Positions 33,427 through 42,534 of a stretch of 64,000 nucleotides of DNA are shown here, piece after piece. The position numbers and the translations under genes were made by a program. The notes beneath the pieces are model-generated. The model was not told the origin of the DNA. It searched no databases and saw nothing but the letters and a program-made list of their open reading frames with translations. Source of the stretch: Dreissena polymorpha (lineage: Eukaryota > Mollusca > Bivalvia > Myida > Dreissenidae); the NCBI RefSeq assembly GCF_020536995.1, contig NC_068360.1, positions 14,744,178-14,808,177 of the forward strand, read 5' to 3'. How positions within the stretch are numbered: the first letter of the stretch is position 1; each line of letters opens with the position of its first letter.

Positions 33427-36400
33427 TATCATTCCATTGACCGCTTTGGCCGTTGGGTGGAAGTAAGGGACAACGATACAGAAATGCTCCTCCAGTCAGG
33501 TCTGTTGTGTGTTGCTGAGAGTAATTTATCCATGTGAAGTGATGTCCACTCTTACATTGTCCATCCATCTTTTCTCCTGGCGGCCTCGACGTCGACCACC
33601 CTCTAGCGTGCCTTGGAGAACAGTATTGCACAGAGAGTCTTGCCTGGTGACTTTACCAAACCAAGCCAGCTTTCGTCGTTTGACAGTCGTCATAAGGGGC
33701 TCTTGTGGACCAACAAGTGTTTCAGTAATGTTCTTGACGTTCTCGTTGGTCTTGTGCTCCGTGTAAGAGATGCGGAGCAGTCTTCGTCGACATTTATGTT
33801 CCAATGCCTGTATCTTGCGTTCTGTGTCCGCATGAAGCGTCCAGGTCTCGCAGCCGTAGAGCAGGATGGAGACTACGAGGAATTTGTAGAGCCTGTATTT
33901 GGTGTGGTAGCTGATGGAACTGCTTGCCTACATCCTCTTCAGTCTGGCAATCGCTGCGTTCGCCGTTGCAATTCTTAGTCGGACCTCAGCGGTACTGGTG
34001 CCATCCCTGGACAGGGTTGCGCCCAAGTACTTGAAACTGGTCACTTCGTCTAGCTTCTCGCCGTTATGGTGATGTCTGCACTGGTCTTGGTCGTGCTGTT
34101 CACCATGATTTTCGACTTCTTCGTGTTGACCTCCATCCCTTTTTAAAGAGTATGTTGGTGAGATATTGAAGTTCACTGCTGATGCCACCCTTGAGGTCAA
34201 TGTCATCAGTAAAAATGATTTATTAAAGAAAGAAAAGTCAACGTCAATTAAGGTAACAAAAAATACAAAATTCATAATGTTTTGGGTTATTCACATAACT
34301 ACTTTTGCAATATGCACCGATGGAGATAGAGGTGTGGTGGTCATTCGAAATGAAAACGTTGAACAGGACCGGAGAAAGAGGAAATCCCTTAGGGACGTCC
34401 ACTGATGTCCTGAAGAAGTCCCCCCGGGCCCCGCTGTCCATTGAGAAGAACTGCGCTGTACTGTTCTAAACATCCAATGAAATGATATGTGAAGTCCCAT
34501 TACAATATTCCAAATAAATTTAATAGCATTGGCTTCTTTGAAAACAATCAATGACATTGGGTTCCCCACCTAATGTTAATAAGGAAAATGACTCTTTGAA
34601 CAGAATACACGCATACACCTTTCTTTATTTATATTACAAACTTGTCTTATTTCTTAGTCCGATATCCATCAGAGTGGTTGCATTGGCTCAGTTTTAATGT
34701 TTATGTAGTGCAATCACAATGTTAACATCCACTTTTAATCCCGCATTCAATGATCAACTTTGGTTAGAATGAAAGCACCGGAAACTCTGATAGTTTGTGC
34801 CACTAAGCTAAAAATATACCCGTTAAATCAATCCAACGAAATAAAATGATTGTATGTATATAGGTTTTGCTGAGATAATGTTCAAACTTATATGAAGCAT
34901 TGAATTAAGAAACACATGATATATTACAAAGATTTAGAACTAATAAGCTGAGAACAATCATTTTGTCTCATAGTAACTTAATTTCTTTCTAAATATACAA
35001 TTTGTTTTTGCGCAGTAGTTATATGTGTGTCAAAATATCAATTTCCGTGCATGCGCGTATGAAACTCGTATGTGCATGTATATAATGTGGTACGTGTAAA
35101 GATGGTGTGAACGTTTACAAGAACTTAAGCAAAATGTCCTATTTCTCACGATCAAGTCAAATGATATAAAACTTTCTCTCACAAAGTACAAGATATATCC
35201 TAATATAACATATGTTATTTTGAATGCAATGGAACAACGACTAGCCCATGTGAGACTCAAAGCATGGTTCCATGCAGATAATGCAGTTACCAACTTTAAA
35301 ATGAACCTCGCTCTGTGAAAAGTTTAATGAATTTGCGTAAAGTGTGGCACCAGGGACGACCCTTTCGCTTTTATGTTGTTGTTGTTGTTTTTTCGTTTAA
35401 AGAAGGTCTCTTCTTAGCAAAAATCCAGTTTAGGCGGAAAGTGTGGTCCCCGATTTGCTTATGCGGACTGCATGAAGTAAACCCTCTTTTTCACAGAGCA
35501 AGGCCAAACTGTTTGGTACATTCAATATATTATTTCTGGTTCAGAAAGCCACATCTGAATTCATATGTATCTGTTTTGTTTAAAAGGGATTTAATATGAT
35601 TTTTTTAAGAAAGACAAGTTAAACGTCACTAGAGGTAACAAGAAATTCAACATCAATAATGTTTTGGTTCATTCTCAGAAATACTAAAGCAGTATGTTCT
35701 TATCACAAACTAACACTAAATATACTTTATATTGATTGATTTAGCGTTTTTATGTGTGTTTGTGACTGCGTATATGTACACTTTCAGACTCCAACAAACA
35801 GCTGATGTGTTACAGTTGTGAAGACATGTCTCACCTAGAACTCTGTGATACAGTTAAAAGATGTGGCGAGGGCGAAGTAAGATGATTAAATATATATGTA
35901 TGTACTTATTTCATAATATGGTTTAAACAACACGATATGTTATAACATTTTATACAGCATACGGTTTTATTGTATGTTTATGTATCTAGAATAAGAATGA
36001 TTTTTTCAGGCGTGTTTGGTAGAGCGAACTCGTGCGAAGTACCGGTCGGGATGTGCCAATAGTTCGGTAACTACAATGTATCAGAAAGACAAGTTAAACG
36101 TCCAACGTCCAACGTCTTCATAAACTGCATTATTGTGATACTGATTCGTATTCGGAAGCTAAAATATTGATTGTTTCTATTTTCCACCCTTCTGACTCTA
36201 TAAAGTATTGATTCAGGTTTGTTCGTCAAATAATCCAAGCTCAAATCAGTGTGTAGAGTGCTGCAGCGACGACTACTGCAACGGTCGTGGGTGCGGGGAT
36301 GAAGGTATGCAGTATTGACCCATTTATGCTTAGTGGACTCTCCCGTCCTTTTCAATTGGATCAATTTATTTCCAAAATTAGGGATGTCTAGTATATTTAT

Positions 36401-37354
36401 TTCTATATTTAGAATATTTCTTACAGAAATTCCTTTAAGCAAACAGCGCAGACCCTGATGAGACGCCGCATCATGCGGCGTCTCATCTGGGTCTACGCTG
36501 TTTGCCAAGGCCATTTTTCTAGACGGTAGGCATAAATAGGTTAAACAAACGACGTTGATTTATAAGTTTTTATTCGCGTCATTATCATATATGATCATAT
36601 ATGCGTGTACCAGAACTTGTTTGTTACGGACGCGGCGATGAAGGTATGCACTATTAAAACTCATATTTTAAAACACGACGTTGAGTTATCAACTTATCAG
36701 TTTTGATTAGCGTCGTTATCATATATGTGTGCACCAGCACCTGTTTTGATTATTATGTATGTAGGTTTAGTCTCAAGACAAGAGCGAGGCCCAGTGTGCT
36801 ATACCTGCAATCAAGTTCGAACCATTCAGCAATGCATGTCCATCGGACTGTGTAATAAACACCAGGTGAGGTTTTAACCCTTTCAGTGCGGGAACCGAAT
36901 TTTGAAGGCCTTTGCAAACAGTTTGGATCCAGATGAGACGCCACAGAACGTGGCGTCTCATCAGGATCCAAACTGTTTGCTATTCTGATAGTATTCTTTG
37001 AAAAAAATCAAAGAAAATGTTAATTTTACAAATTCAGCAGACGACATTTTAGCAGACGACAAATTTCCCAGCATGCAAAGGGTTAATACGTTGCTATCGT
37101 GCGGGATTCTATATCGTCACATTGAAGTTTTATAATTGTTCAATGGTTATTAAGCACATGTATTGTACAGTTTGTCTCTAATAACCTAATGATGGCCGCA
37201 TGAATTAAGCAATGAGCGGTTAAATCATAGCAAAATAATGTTCTTTTTTAAATTTGCTTCTACAATGTTTCTCAATGTCTAGTCTTGCAGAATCGAGGAG
37301 TTTGAATTGCTTGATCACACCAACTTATTCAAGCTCGGGTGTGCGGACTCTCCG
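29089..37354 (+). CDS. IgGFc-binding N-terminal domain / EGF / Ly6-like secreted protein, 8 exons (partial at 3' end)
   Basis: Exons: 29089-29230, 29323-30483, 33136-33249, 35788-35876, 36010-36066, 36217-36304, 36765-36865, 37283-37354. All have GT-AG borders and every junction is in phase (1-1, 1-1, 1-1, 0, 0, 1-1, 0). Domain order: signal peptide, IgGFc-binding-type N-terminal domain (~385 residues), one calcium-binding EGF, one complete Ly6/uPAR three-finger domain, and the first half of another. The IgGFc_binding domain is known from FCGBP and from many molluscan surface or mucus proteins. Joining the Ly6 exons to the IgGFc-EGF exons rests on phase and same-strand order only, across an intron that holds a microsatellite and a LINE. 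They could be two genes. The final exons were not found. Confidence 0.6.
29323..30483 (+). CDS. IgGFc/EGF gene exon 2: IgGFc-binding N-terminal domain
   Basis: 1161 bp, phase 1 to 1; acceptor CTGTTTTCAG, donor TTTG|gtaagt. Begins [15 protein letters not shown], contains [37 protein letters not shown] and ends [11 protein letters not shown]. GREFxxxF near the start, the SxKPVSVxSG block and the C-D-x(2-3)-EQ-(M/L)xP block are hallmarks of the IgGFc-binding N-terminal domain. There are many N-glycosylation-type sequons (NTT, NRT, NSS, NGT, NNT, NCT, NST). The full-length domain sits in one exon. Confidence 0.85.
30800..31412. mobile_element. Inverted-repeat element, TAGTATCGGCCCT family
   Basis: Left: TATCGGCCCTCCTCATAG, then TAGTATCGGCCCTTTAACG. 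Right: AGAAGGGCCGATACTATGAG followed by AGGGTCGG, with a further AGAGGGCCGATACAAC at about 31397. The matched inner ends (about 30811 and 31220) define a ~400-bp element, and an outer pair extends it to ~610 bp. It lies in intron 2 of the IgGFc/EGF gene and has no coding frame of note. Confidence 0.6.
31413..33000. other. Intron DNA with no clear feature
   Basis: Frames at 31588-32097 carry no domain similarity and lack splice support. Part of it (31490-31560, GGGTATGGGGCCGGGTCCC...) resembles the CAGTG-ended elements near 54-58 kb (AATGCAGCGTTTTGACTAAA versus similar text there) and is probably a decayed copy. Confidence 0.4.
33136..33249 (+). CDS. IgGFc/EGF gene exon 3: calcium-binding EGF domain
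   Basis: 114 bp, symmetrical phase 1-1, the usual form of a shuffled EGF exon. Reads [20 protein letters not shown] then [18 protein letters not shown]: six cysteines in EGF spacing, the D-I-N-E calcium-binding start and the hydroxylation-type N-x-Y-x-C context. Acceptor CTGTTTTCAG, donor A|gtgagt. A (CAT)n tract starts only 29 bases after the donor. Confidence 0.9.
33278..33432. repeat. (CAT)n trinucleotide microsatellite
   Basis: About 155 bp of CAT with AAT and CAC interruptions. In the three frames and on both strands it yields poly-His, poly-Ile or poly-Met/Asp ORFs that are not genes. It sits in the intron 29 bases after the EGF exon's splice donor. Confidence 0.95.
33526..34460 (-). 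mobile_element. Decayed LINE (non-LTR retrotransposon) fragment, reverse transcriptase 3' part
   Basis: Minus-strand reading in order: [15 protein letters not shown] (RT motif), DHHTSISIG, then [20 protein letters not shown], and finally [36 protein letters not shown] and [18 protein letters not shown]. These are the finger/palm-to-C-terminal blocks of a LINE family very common in bivalves, with the typical KYLGA and WFGxVTRxDS signatures. The reading shifts between three frames and the FADD catalytic block is missing, so it is a dead, truncated insertion. The clade (RTE- or jockey-like) is not certain. It lies antisense in the intron between the EGF and Ly6 exons. Confidence 0.8.
35303..35506. 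mobile_element. MITE family I (copy 1, internally short)
   Basis: Starts ATGAACCTCGCTCTGTGAAA and ends TTTTTCACAGAGCAAGGCC, inverted termini. Inside it has AAATCCAGTTTAGGCGGAAAG and a degenerate ATTTGCTTATGCGGACTGC. It lies in an intron before the Ly6 exons. Other copies: 37392, 40850, 49636, 57158, 59936, 60145. Confidence 0.7.
35788..35876 (+). CDS. Ly6/uPAR exon a (first three-finger domain)
   Basis: 89 bp, phase 1 to 0. Reads [20 protein letters not shown] then [10 protein letters not shown]-x-C-Y-x-C opens a Ly6/uPAR (LU) domain. Acceptor ACACTTTCAG, donor GAA|gtaaga. Confidence 0.75.
36010..36066 (+). CDS. Ly6/uPAR exon b
   Basis: 57 bp, phase 0 to 0. Reads [19 protein letters not shown], the middle of the LU domain (E-x-C-x5...G-C). 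Acceptor ATTTTTTCAG, donor TCG|gtaact. Confidence 0.75.
36217..36304 (+). CDS. Ly6/uPAR exon c (CC...D-x-CN end)
   Basis: 88 bp, phase 0 to 1. Reads [29 protein letters not shown]. The E-C-C-x3-x-C-N ending is the diagnostic C-terminus of Ly6/uPAR domains. The donor G|gtatgc is followed after only about 10 bases by a TTAA-type MITE (36315-36544). Confidence 0.8.
36315..36544 (-). mobile_element. TTAA-type fold-back MITE, family H (copy 2)
   Basis: From TTGACCCATTTATGC (one base off TTAACCC) to CGGTAGGCATAAATAGGTTAA. It contains the perfect hairpin GACGCCGCATCATGCGGCGTC with arms CAGACCCTGATGA and TCATCTGGGTCTACG. It is about 230 bp and nearly identical in the inner part to 812-1014. It is inserted about 10 bases after a splice donor. 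Confidence 0.8.
36547..36746 (+). repeat. ~125-bp tandem duplication including an exon-end relic
   Basis: CGACGTTGATTTATAAG... with TCATTATCATATATG and CGTGTACCAGAACTTGTTT (36550-36622) recurs as CGACGTTGAGTTATCAAC... with TCGTTATCATATATG and GTGCACCAGCACCTGTTTT (36675-36746). Between them, 36622-36653 copies the end of Ly6 exon c plus its donor (GGCGATGAAGGTATGCA versus GGGGATGAAGGTATGCA). The duplication thus once included the exon boundary. Confidence 0.6.
36765..36865 (+). CDS. Ly6/uPAR exon d (second domain, start)
   Basis: 101 bp, phase 1 to 0. Reads [20 protein letters not shown] then [13 protein letters not shown], again V-C-Y-x-C at the opening of an LU domain. Acceptor TATGTATGTAG, donor CAG|gtgagg. 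A fold-back MITE (36874-37086) starts nine bases after the exon. Confidence 0.7.
36874..37086 (-). mobile_element. TTAA-type fold-back MITE, family F (copy 1)
   Basis: TTAACCCTTTCAGTGCGGGA to GCATGCAAAGGGTTAA, 213 bp, with the hairpin GACGCCACAGAACGTGGCGTC between arms GTTTGGATCC and GGATCCAAAC. TTAA lies at both ends. It is inserted nine bases after Ly6 exon d. Confidence 0.85.
37283..37354 (+). CDS. Ly6/uPAR exon e (second domain, middle)
   Basis: 72 bp, phase 0 to 0. Reads [15 protein letters not shown] then FKLGCADSP: one Cys at the start and G-C near the end, as in exon b. Acceptor CAATGTCTAG, donor CCG|gtatgt. The closing exon with C-C-x-x-D-x-C-N is expected downstream but was not found before the next gene. 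Confidence 0.65.
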
Positions 37355-37391
37355 GTATGTCGATGTAATTATCGTAAAATATAATATGATA

Positions 37392-37672
37392 AATGAACCT
37401 CGCTCTGTGAAAAGGGGGTTTAATGCATGTGCGCAAAGTGTCGTCCCAGATTAGCCTGTGCAGTCCGCACCGGCTAATCAGGGTCGACACTTTCCGCCTT
37501 AACTGGATTTGTGCTAAGAAGAGACTTTCTTTAATAAGGAAAATACCATTAAAGGACATTCTGGACAGGGAGGCGGAAAGTGTCGTCCCTGATTAGCCTG
37601 TGCGGACTGCACGTGCTGATCGGGGACGACACTGTACGCACATGCATTTAACCCCCTTTTCACAGAGTATGG
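37392..37672. mobile_element. MITE family I (copy 2, complete)
   Basis: Begins ATGAACCTCGCTCTGTGAAA then GGGGGTTTAATGCATGTGCG; ends CGCACATGCATTTAACCCCC then TTTTCACAGAGTATGGC. Two internal palindromes of the GATTAGCCTGTGCAG/CGGCTAATCAGGG type sit near the ends. It is about 280 bp and non-coding. Confidence 0.8.
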
Positions 37673-37708
37673 CCTATATGTTTAATTTACTAGCAGGTAT
37701 ATTGACCG

Positions 37709-38225
37709 TTAAAGGGGCCTTTTCACAGATTTTGGCATTTTTTAACTTATTCATTAAATGCTTTATATTGATAAATGTTAACATTGGATCGTAAAAGCAC
37801 CAGTAAAAAATCAAGAATAAAATGAAAAAAAGGAAATGAACATTGCCCGGCGCAGGTTTCGAACCAGTGACCCCTGGAGTCTTGCCAGAGTCCTGAAGTA
37901 AAAGCGCTTCAGCCTACTGAGCTATTCCGCCGAGTACACATTCTTGACGTATTTTATACCTTATATAAGCAATCTTCGTAGTTTCACAAAATTTAACGAC
38001 AAAAACAGAACTCTCCAAATTATTCAATCGTTTCGCGTTGCAACGCTTTATAATTTTTAGGTTTTAAAATCGTCAAAAGATGCATATAATGGCTATATTA
38101 GAGCATGGTAAATGTTCAGTATTACTGTTTCCTCACAAATATCAAAACTAAAACGAAAATTTGCGGATCTGTAACAACTTTTTTCAATTTTGTCAATTTA
38201 CCAAAGCGTGAAAAGATCCCTTTAA
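37709..38225 (-). mobile_element. TTAA-flanked element with tRNA-like unit, family E (copy 2)
   Basis: TTAAAGGGGCCTTTTCACAG to CGTGAAAAGATCCCTTTAA, 517 bp. The tRNA-like unit is on the minus strand (about 37846-37936): A box TAGCTCAGTAGG, B box GGTTCGAAACC. The reading direction relative to the ends is the same as in the other copies. Confidence 0.85.
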
Positions 38226-38308
38226 GGTCAGGGAATACACAATTACTCGTTGTCAATAAAGTGTATTGTTTTGTCAAGGATGAAGATGTGTATTGGTATT
38301 ATGGAACT

Positions 38309-38690
38309 TAGTTTGCGTGAAATAGAACTCAGTTGATTGAAAGTTGTTATACACCTGTACATACATTGCATGAAGTAGGACTCAGTTGATTAAAAGTTGT
38401 TACCGGGTATACACCTAAACATAGTTTGCGTAAAAAAGAAGTCAGTTGATTAAAAGTTGTTATATACCTGAACATTGTTTGCGTGAAATAGAACTCATTT
38501 GATTGAAAAGTGTTATATACCTGAACATTGTTTGCGTGAAATAGAACTCAGTTGATTGAAAAGTGTTATATACCTGAACATTGTTTGCGTGAAATAGAAC
38601 TCAGTTGATTGAAAAGTGGTATATACCTGAACATTGTTAGCGTGAAATAGAACTCATTTGATTGAAAAGTGTGATATACCTGAGAGACAT
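38309..38690 (+). repeat. 53-bp tandem repeat, ~7 units
   Basis: Units contain GTTTGCGTGAAATAGAACTC, AGTTGATTGAAAAGTG and TTATATACCTGAACATT. The last four are nearly identical; the first three are longer and diverged. That suggests recent expansion at the right side. Non-coding. Confidence 0.85.
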
Positions 38691-39152
38691 ACTAGGTATC
38701 TATGTTAATGTTGATATAAGTAAGATTTGAAGTATTTCCCCATTGATAAATACTGGTAAATAGTAATACAGCATTTATAAATGTTGATACGTTATTTCAG
38801 GGTGACACGACGACAATCCATCTGGCAAAGCATTGTGTATCTTTATAGACCATGCGTATACAGAGGTCATACTGGCATCTGAAGGTTAAAAGAACAGTTC
38901 AAAGCGCTGTTGAGCTTCTCCTTTTCATACATGTATTCACTACAACTTGACACACAAACATACACCCATAAGGGAGGCAAATTTAAGCACACATTTACAG
39001 GCTGAATCCTTGGCTATTCATTATTAAAAATAATAAAATCGCACCCGTTCAATGCATTAGTTATGTCACTACAGCTAAAAATAGGCATTACTTTAAAAAT
39101 GTGTTAAAACAATACAAATCGGGTTAATACTTCCGCTCGTTTTGGTCATTGT

Positions 39153-39542
39153 CGGCTCGGGTACTATTTAAATGTACCCATGTACTCTTACGTATACTTA
39201 AATGAACCCCGGGTACGGGAAATATACTAAAACGTACCCGGCCAATTAAGACTACCAGAGTTTTATTCCCCTAAAAAAATCGATGTCGTAAACGCGCTAC
39301 GGAATAAGAAACAAAATTCTCTTTGAACAAAACCTTCCTTAACATTCCTTTTTGAGTATGAGTTTAATATCGAGGTCATTTTACAAAATATTGACATAAA
39401 TATAAACATAGTTAATCTGAAAAAAAAGAAGAAATAGCCGACAACGACCAATTTAGCGTTAGAATTCCCGGGTACGTTTTAGTAGATTTTCCGTACCCAT
39501 GGTACATTTAATTATACTTAAGTAGTACCTGGCGGAGCCACT
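39153..39542. mobile_element. Long-TIR element, GTACCCGGGTACGTTTTAG family
   Basis: Left GGTACTATTTAAATGTACCC ... CGGGAAATATACTAAAACG; right CGGGTACGTTTTAGTAGATT ... GTACATTTAATTATACTTAA. Inverted repeats of about 80 bp surround a 210-bp middle. It looks like a non-autonomous DNA transposon. Confidence 0.65.
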
Positions 39543-40189
39543 TTTGAAAATATCTGTATTAAAAGACCAATCATAAAATGATAACACGCTCTTACTTTAA
39601 AGTAAACGAATTGTCGTTTTACATCATTAGGTTTATAACATGTATTATAATTCGATTATTTGTGAACTATTTGTGAAACTATTTCAAGTTCAAAATGAAC
39701 TTACGTCCAAAAATAAACATTTATCAACATATTGACGTATAAAACATTTGTGTTTTAAAACAACGACGGATATAATTCAATACTATAGTTTGTCGCATTA
39801 ATGATTTCAATAGTCTAATATATCGGATAGAAAAACGTACATAAAAAAATTAAATTGTTTGAAACATTCAATCATGCAACAAACAAATTGTGTTGCAGTT
39901 GTAGTTCAAGGTGCTCTTAACTTTCAGTCAAACACATCGGCTGCTATAGAAAAATATTTGCAAATATCATTTTGTCGAGTTTACTTTCTGATATATAATT
40001 GGATTTATAACATCGCAAGTTCCGTTATGTCGATTCAGAAAACCAATTGCATAAGTTATATCAATATGAATATGTCTTCCTTATTCACATCATCAACGCC
40101 ATTTGTGGGGCTTCTAATAGACGGTGTTCCTATCGGCAGCGTGTTAACGACAGGGACATAGGATAAATTTAAGTTAGTTGAAACCTATT

Positions 40190-40345
40190 TATTTTAGCTC
40201 GATTGTATCGAAAGCACTCGAGTCCGTTTCATGGGCCTATAACCAGTATTGGGTGTCTTTTAAAAAGATCTAGAGAACGCTCCCCGAGTGGGGATCGAAC
40301 CAATGACCTCCCGATCTCTAGGCGGACACTTTATCCATAACGTCG
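40190..40345 (-). mobile_element. tRNA-derived SINE
   Basis: Read on the minus strand: a tRNA-like head with ATGGATAAAGTGTCCGCC (A-box side), GGGAGGTCATTGGTTCGATC (B box GGTTCGATCCC) and CCACTCGGGGAGC. It is followed by a body (GGTTATAGGCCCATGAAACG) of about 80 bp. The acceptor-stem ends do not pair, so it is not a functional tRNA gene. Confidence 0.65.
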
Positions 40346-40849
40346 CGGCGAACTACATTGGATAGGAATACCTACTATTATAACACACACGCCACGCCGG
40401 ACGAGATGATGAACACAATACGACAGTTAAAGACATCCCTATATGACACAAAAGGAGCGTTGTATACTTACGGTTTTATTTTAGTTAATTAATAGGCATC
40501 TGTTTAATAATGGAAATGCCTTTGGTTTTGCACCAACTTTGTTTTAAACGGGATAAAAATACACACAATCGTTAAAAGATTGCAAGCTTCATTACGCAGC
40601 AAGGAGGCGTGCATTGAACCACGATGAAACTCTTCAATGAATTTATTCAGCTTTAAGGGACATAAAAGATACTGGCGCCCACCCCCTCCCATCAAAAAAC
40701 GAGAACAAGCGAACTTTTCAAGTCGGTCACACTTATATGAGCACATGAGTATGTATGAAACAAACATAATATTAGTCTAATTAATGTATACATGTAATTT
40801 AGATTGGTTAAATAAACCAGTCTTAGCTTTGTAGGCCCAGTGGGAGAAA

Positions 40850-41305
40850 AGAGTAGCGCAAACGGCAACTGCTGTAAACATGGATTAAGACGTCTGCAGT
40901 CCGCAGAGGCTAACTAATCAGGGGCGACGCTTTCTGCCTATACTAGATTTTCACTCAGAAGAGACTTCCTTTAACCCTTTGCATGCTGGGAAATTTATCG
41001 TCTGCTAAAATGCCGTCTGCTGAATTTCTACAATTAGCATTTCTTCGAAAAAAAATTCAAAAAATACTATCAGAATAGCAAACAGTTTGGATCCAGATGA
41101 GACGCCACGTTCTGTGGCGTCTCATCTGGATCCAAACTGTTTGCAAAGGCCTTCAAAATTCGGTTCCCGCACTGAAAGAGTTAAACGAAAAATACCATTA
41201 AATCGGAAAGTGTCGTCCTTGATTAACCAGTGCGGATTTCCAGGGCTAATTTGGGGCGACACTTTCCGCGCAAGCTTTACGCCCCGTTTTCCCATATTGC
41301 GACGG
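40850..41305. mobile_element. MITE family I (copy 3), split by a family F MITE
   Basis: Left part to 40974 (CAGTCCGCAGAGGCTAAC, CAGAAGAGACTTCCTTTAA) and right part from 41181 (TTAAACGAAAAATACCATTA, CGGAAAGTGTCGTCC, GGGGCGACACTTTCCGCG) rejoin to the uninterrupted sequence seen in other copies when 40975-41184 is removed. Only a TTAA is duplicated. Confidence 0.75.
40971..41184 (+). mobile_element. TTAA-type fold-back MITE, family F (copy 2), nested
   Basis: TTAACCCTTTGCATGCTGGG to CCGCACTGAAAGAGTTAA, 214 bp, with the hairpin GACGCCACGTTCTGTGGCGTC. It is inserted within a family I MITE, with TTAA on both sides. Confidence 0.9.
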
Positions 41306-42534
41306 TTCCCAGTGTATTTTTCAAACAGATCTTGTTCATTCGACATCTTCGCGAAGATTTATATTGTCATTTTGCATCATGCAGGATCTGCTCGATGGAT
41401 TTAAAACTACCGTTTTTAATGGCTTCCTGGAAATATCAAGTCAACATCGGTGGGTTCTAGAACGGCCAGAATGGTTGCGCAAAGCTGGCGGAACGTTCCC
41501 GAAACAGTCAAGAGTTTAAAGTTCAAAGTCCAAATTAAGAAACTTTAAACATTCGGATGCTGAAGTTTTCGATAAGCTATTAACAGACACCGATCCATGT
41601 GAACGCAGAAGCATTACGATCAACCTGGAGATGTTGCCAACTCAATTCCGTGAACACTTCGCGAGCCCATTTGACAACATGTTTTATGGTCAAATTTGAG
41701 TTTATAATGATAGGGTATCATATGGATGCATTTAAAATGAGAAAAGTTTCCGTATTTAAACGCACTTTCTTTCCACATGGAACTCCAAATGAAGCGTCCG
41801 CCGAGCCTAAAGGAAGAGGATTAACACCCTCGATCCACGCAAAAGGATTTAAGTAATTATAAAGTTTATTTATAAAGTTGTTTTTCATTGTCTTTCTAAT
41901 ACCAGAACCTGTCCGTTTTTAACGCACTTACTTTCCACACGCCAGTTCAATTTGCTTGCAAATTCTGCCAAGAGGTAAAGTTGTGGATGAAATGATGAAA
42001 AACATGGAAACCATCAGCCACAACGAAAAGTACAGTTTAAACATGTCCACTCATAATCCGAACATTAGCAAAATCGCGTGTGGTTTTGAATTTCAAAACT
42101 AATTTGATCTATTGCTCATGTGTCTATGAGCTGTCGTTTTTGTGTTATAAACATCTGAAACAAAGAACGTTTAGTACATTTTCTCTGTCGTGATTCATTT
42201 AAACATTGAGTGTCCACGCCCAGTTTTCTCAGAACACGACTCATATGTACAAATTCCTTCTTATTTAGAATGAGTTATGCCACCACAGCCAAATGCACTT
42301 TTTGTCAAACTGAATGTGAACAACTATTCACCATTTATTTTGATAATGTAAGCTTGTAAAAACATTAATAGCAGAACTGTTTTCTGGCTTATATCATTTT
42401 TCAAACTGTCTAAATATGTGCTATTTTCCCAAACATATTCCAGTTATCAAATGCATAGAACTTTGTGCAATGCAACATTGAGGTAAATGTGTGTTACCCA
42501 AGATCTATATTGAACAACTAAAAAAGTATATATA
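41306..42534. other. No recognised gene or repeat
   Basis: Frames at 41230-41856 partly overlap MITE ends and show no domain similarity. I see no good exon here. The missing 3' exons of the Ly6-type gene are not apparent. Confidence 0.4.

Noticed and set aside
33016-33537. ORFs with poly-His, poly-Ile, poly-Met and poly-Asp across 33.25-33.45 kb
   Set aside because: All are frames of the (CAT)n microsatellite. The real coding part is only the EGF exon 33136-33249.
36753-36971. Shared protein family beginning [18 protein letters not shown] at 36.9 and 41.1 kb
   Set aside because: The peptide is a translation of the family F MITE hairpin; the [14 protein letters not shown] peptides at 0.8 and 36.4 kb are likewise from family H.
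40271-40345. Genuine tRNA gene on the minus strand
   Set aside because: B box and D-arm are recognisable, but the acceptor stem fails and a non-tRNA body follows; a SINE head fits better.
41599-41856. Missing 3' exons of the Ly6 gene in the 41.4-42 kb frames
   Set aside because: No C-C-x-x-D-x-C-N ending and no phase-0 acceptor in a suitable place.
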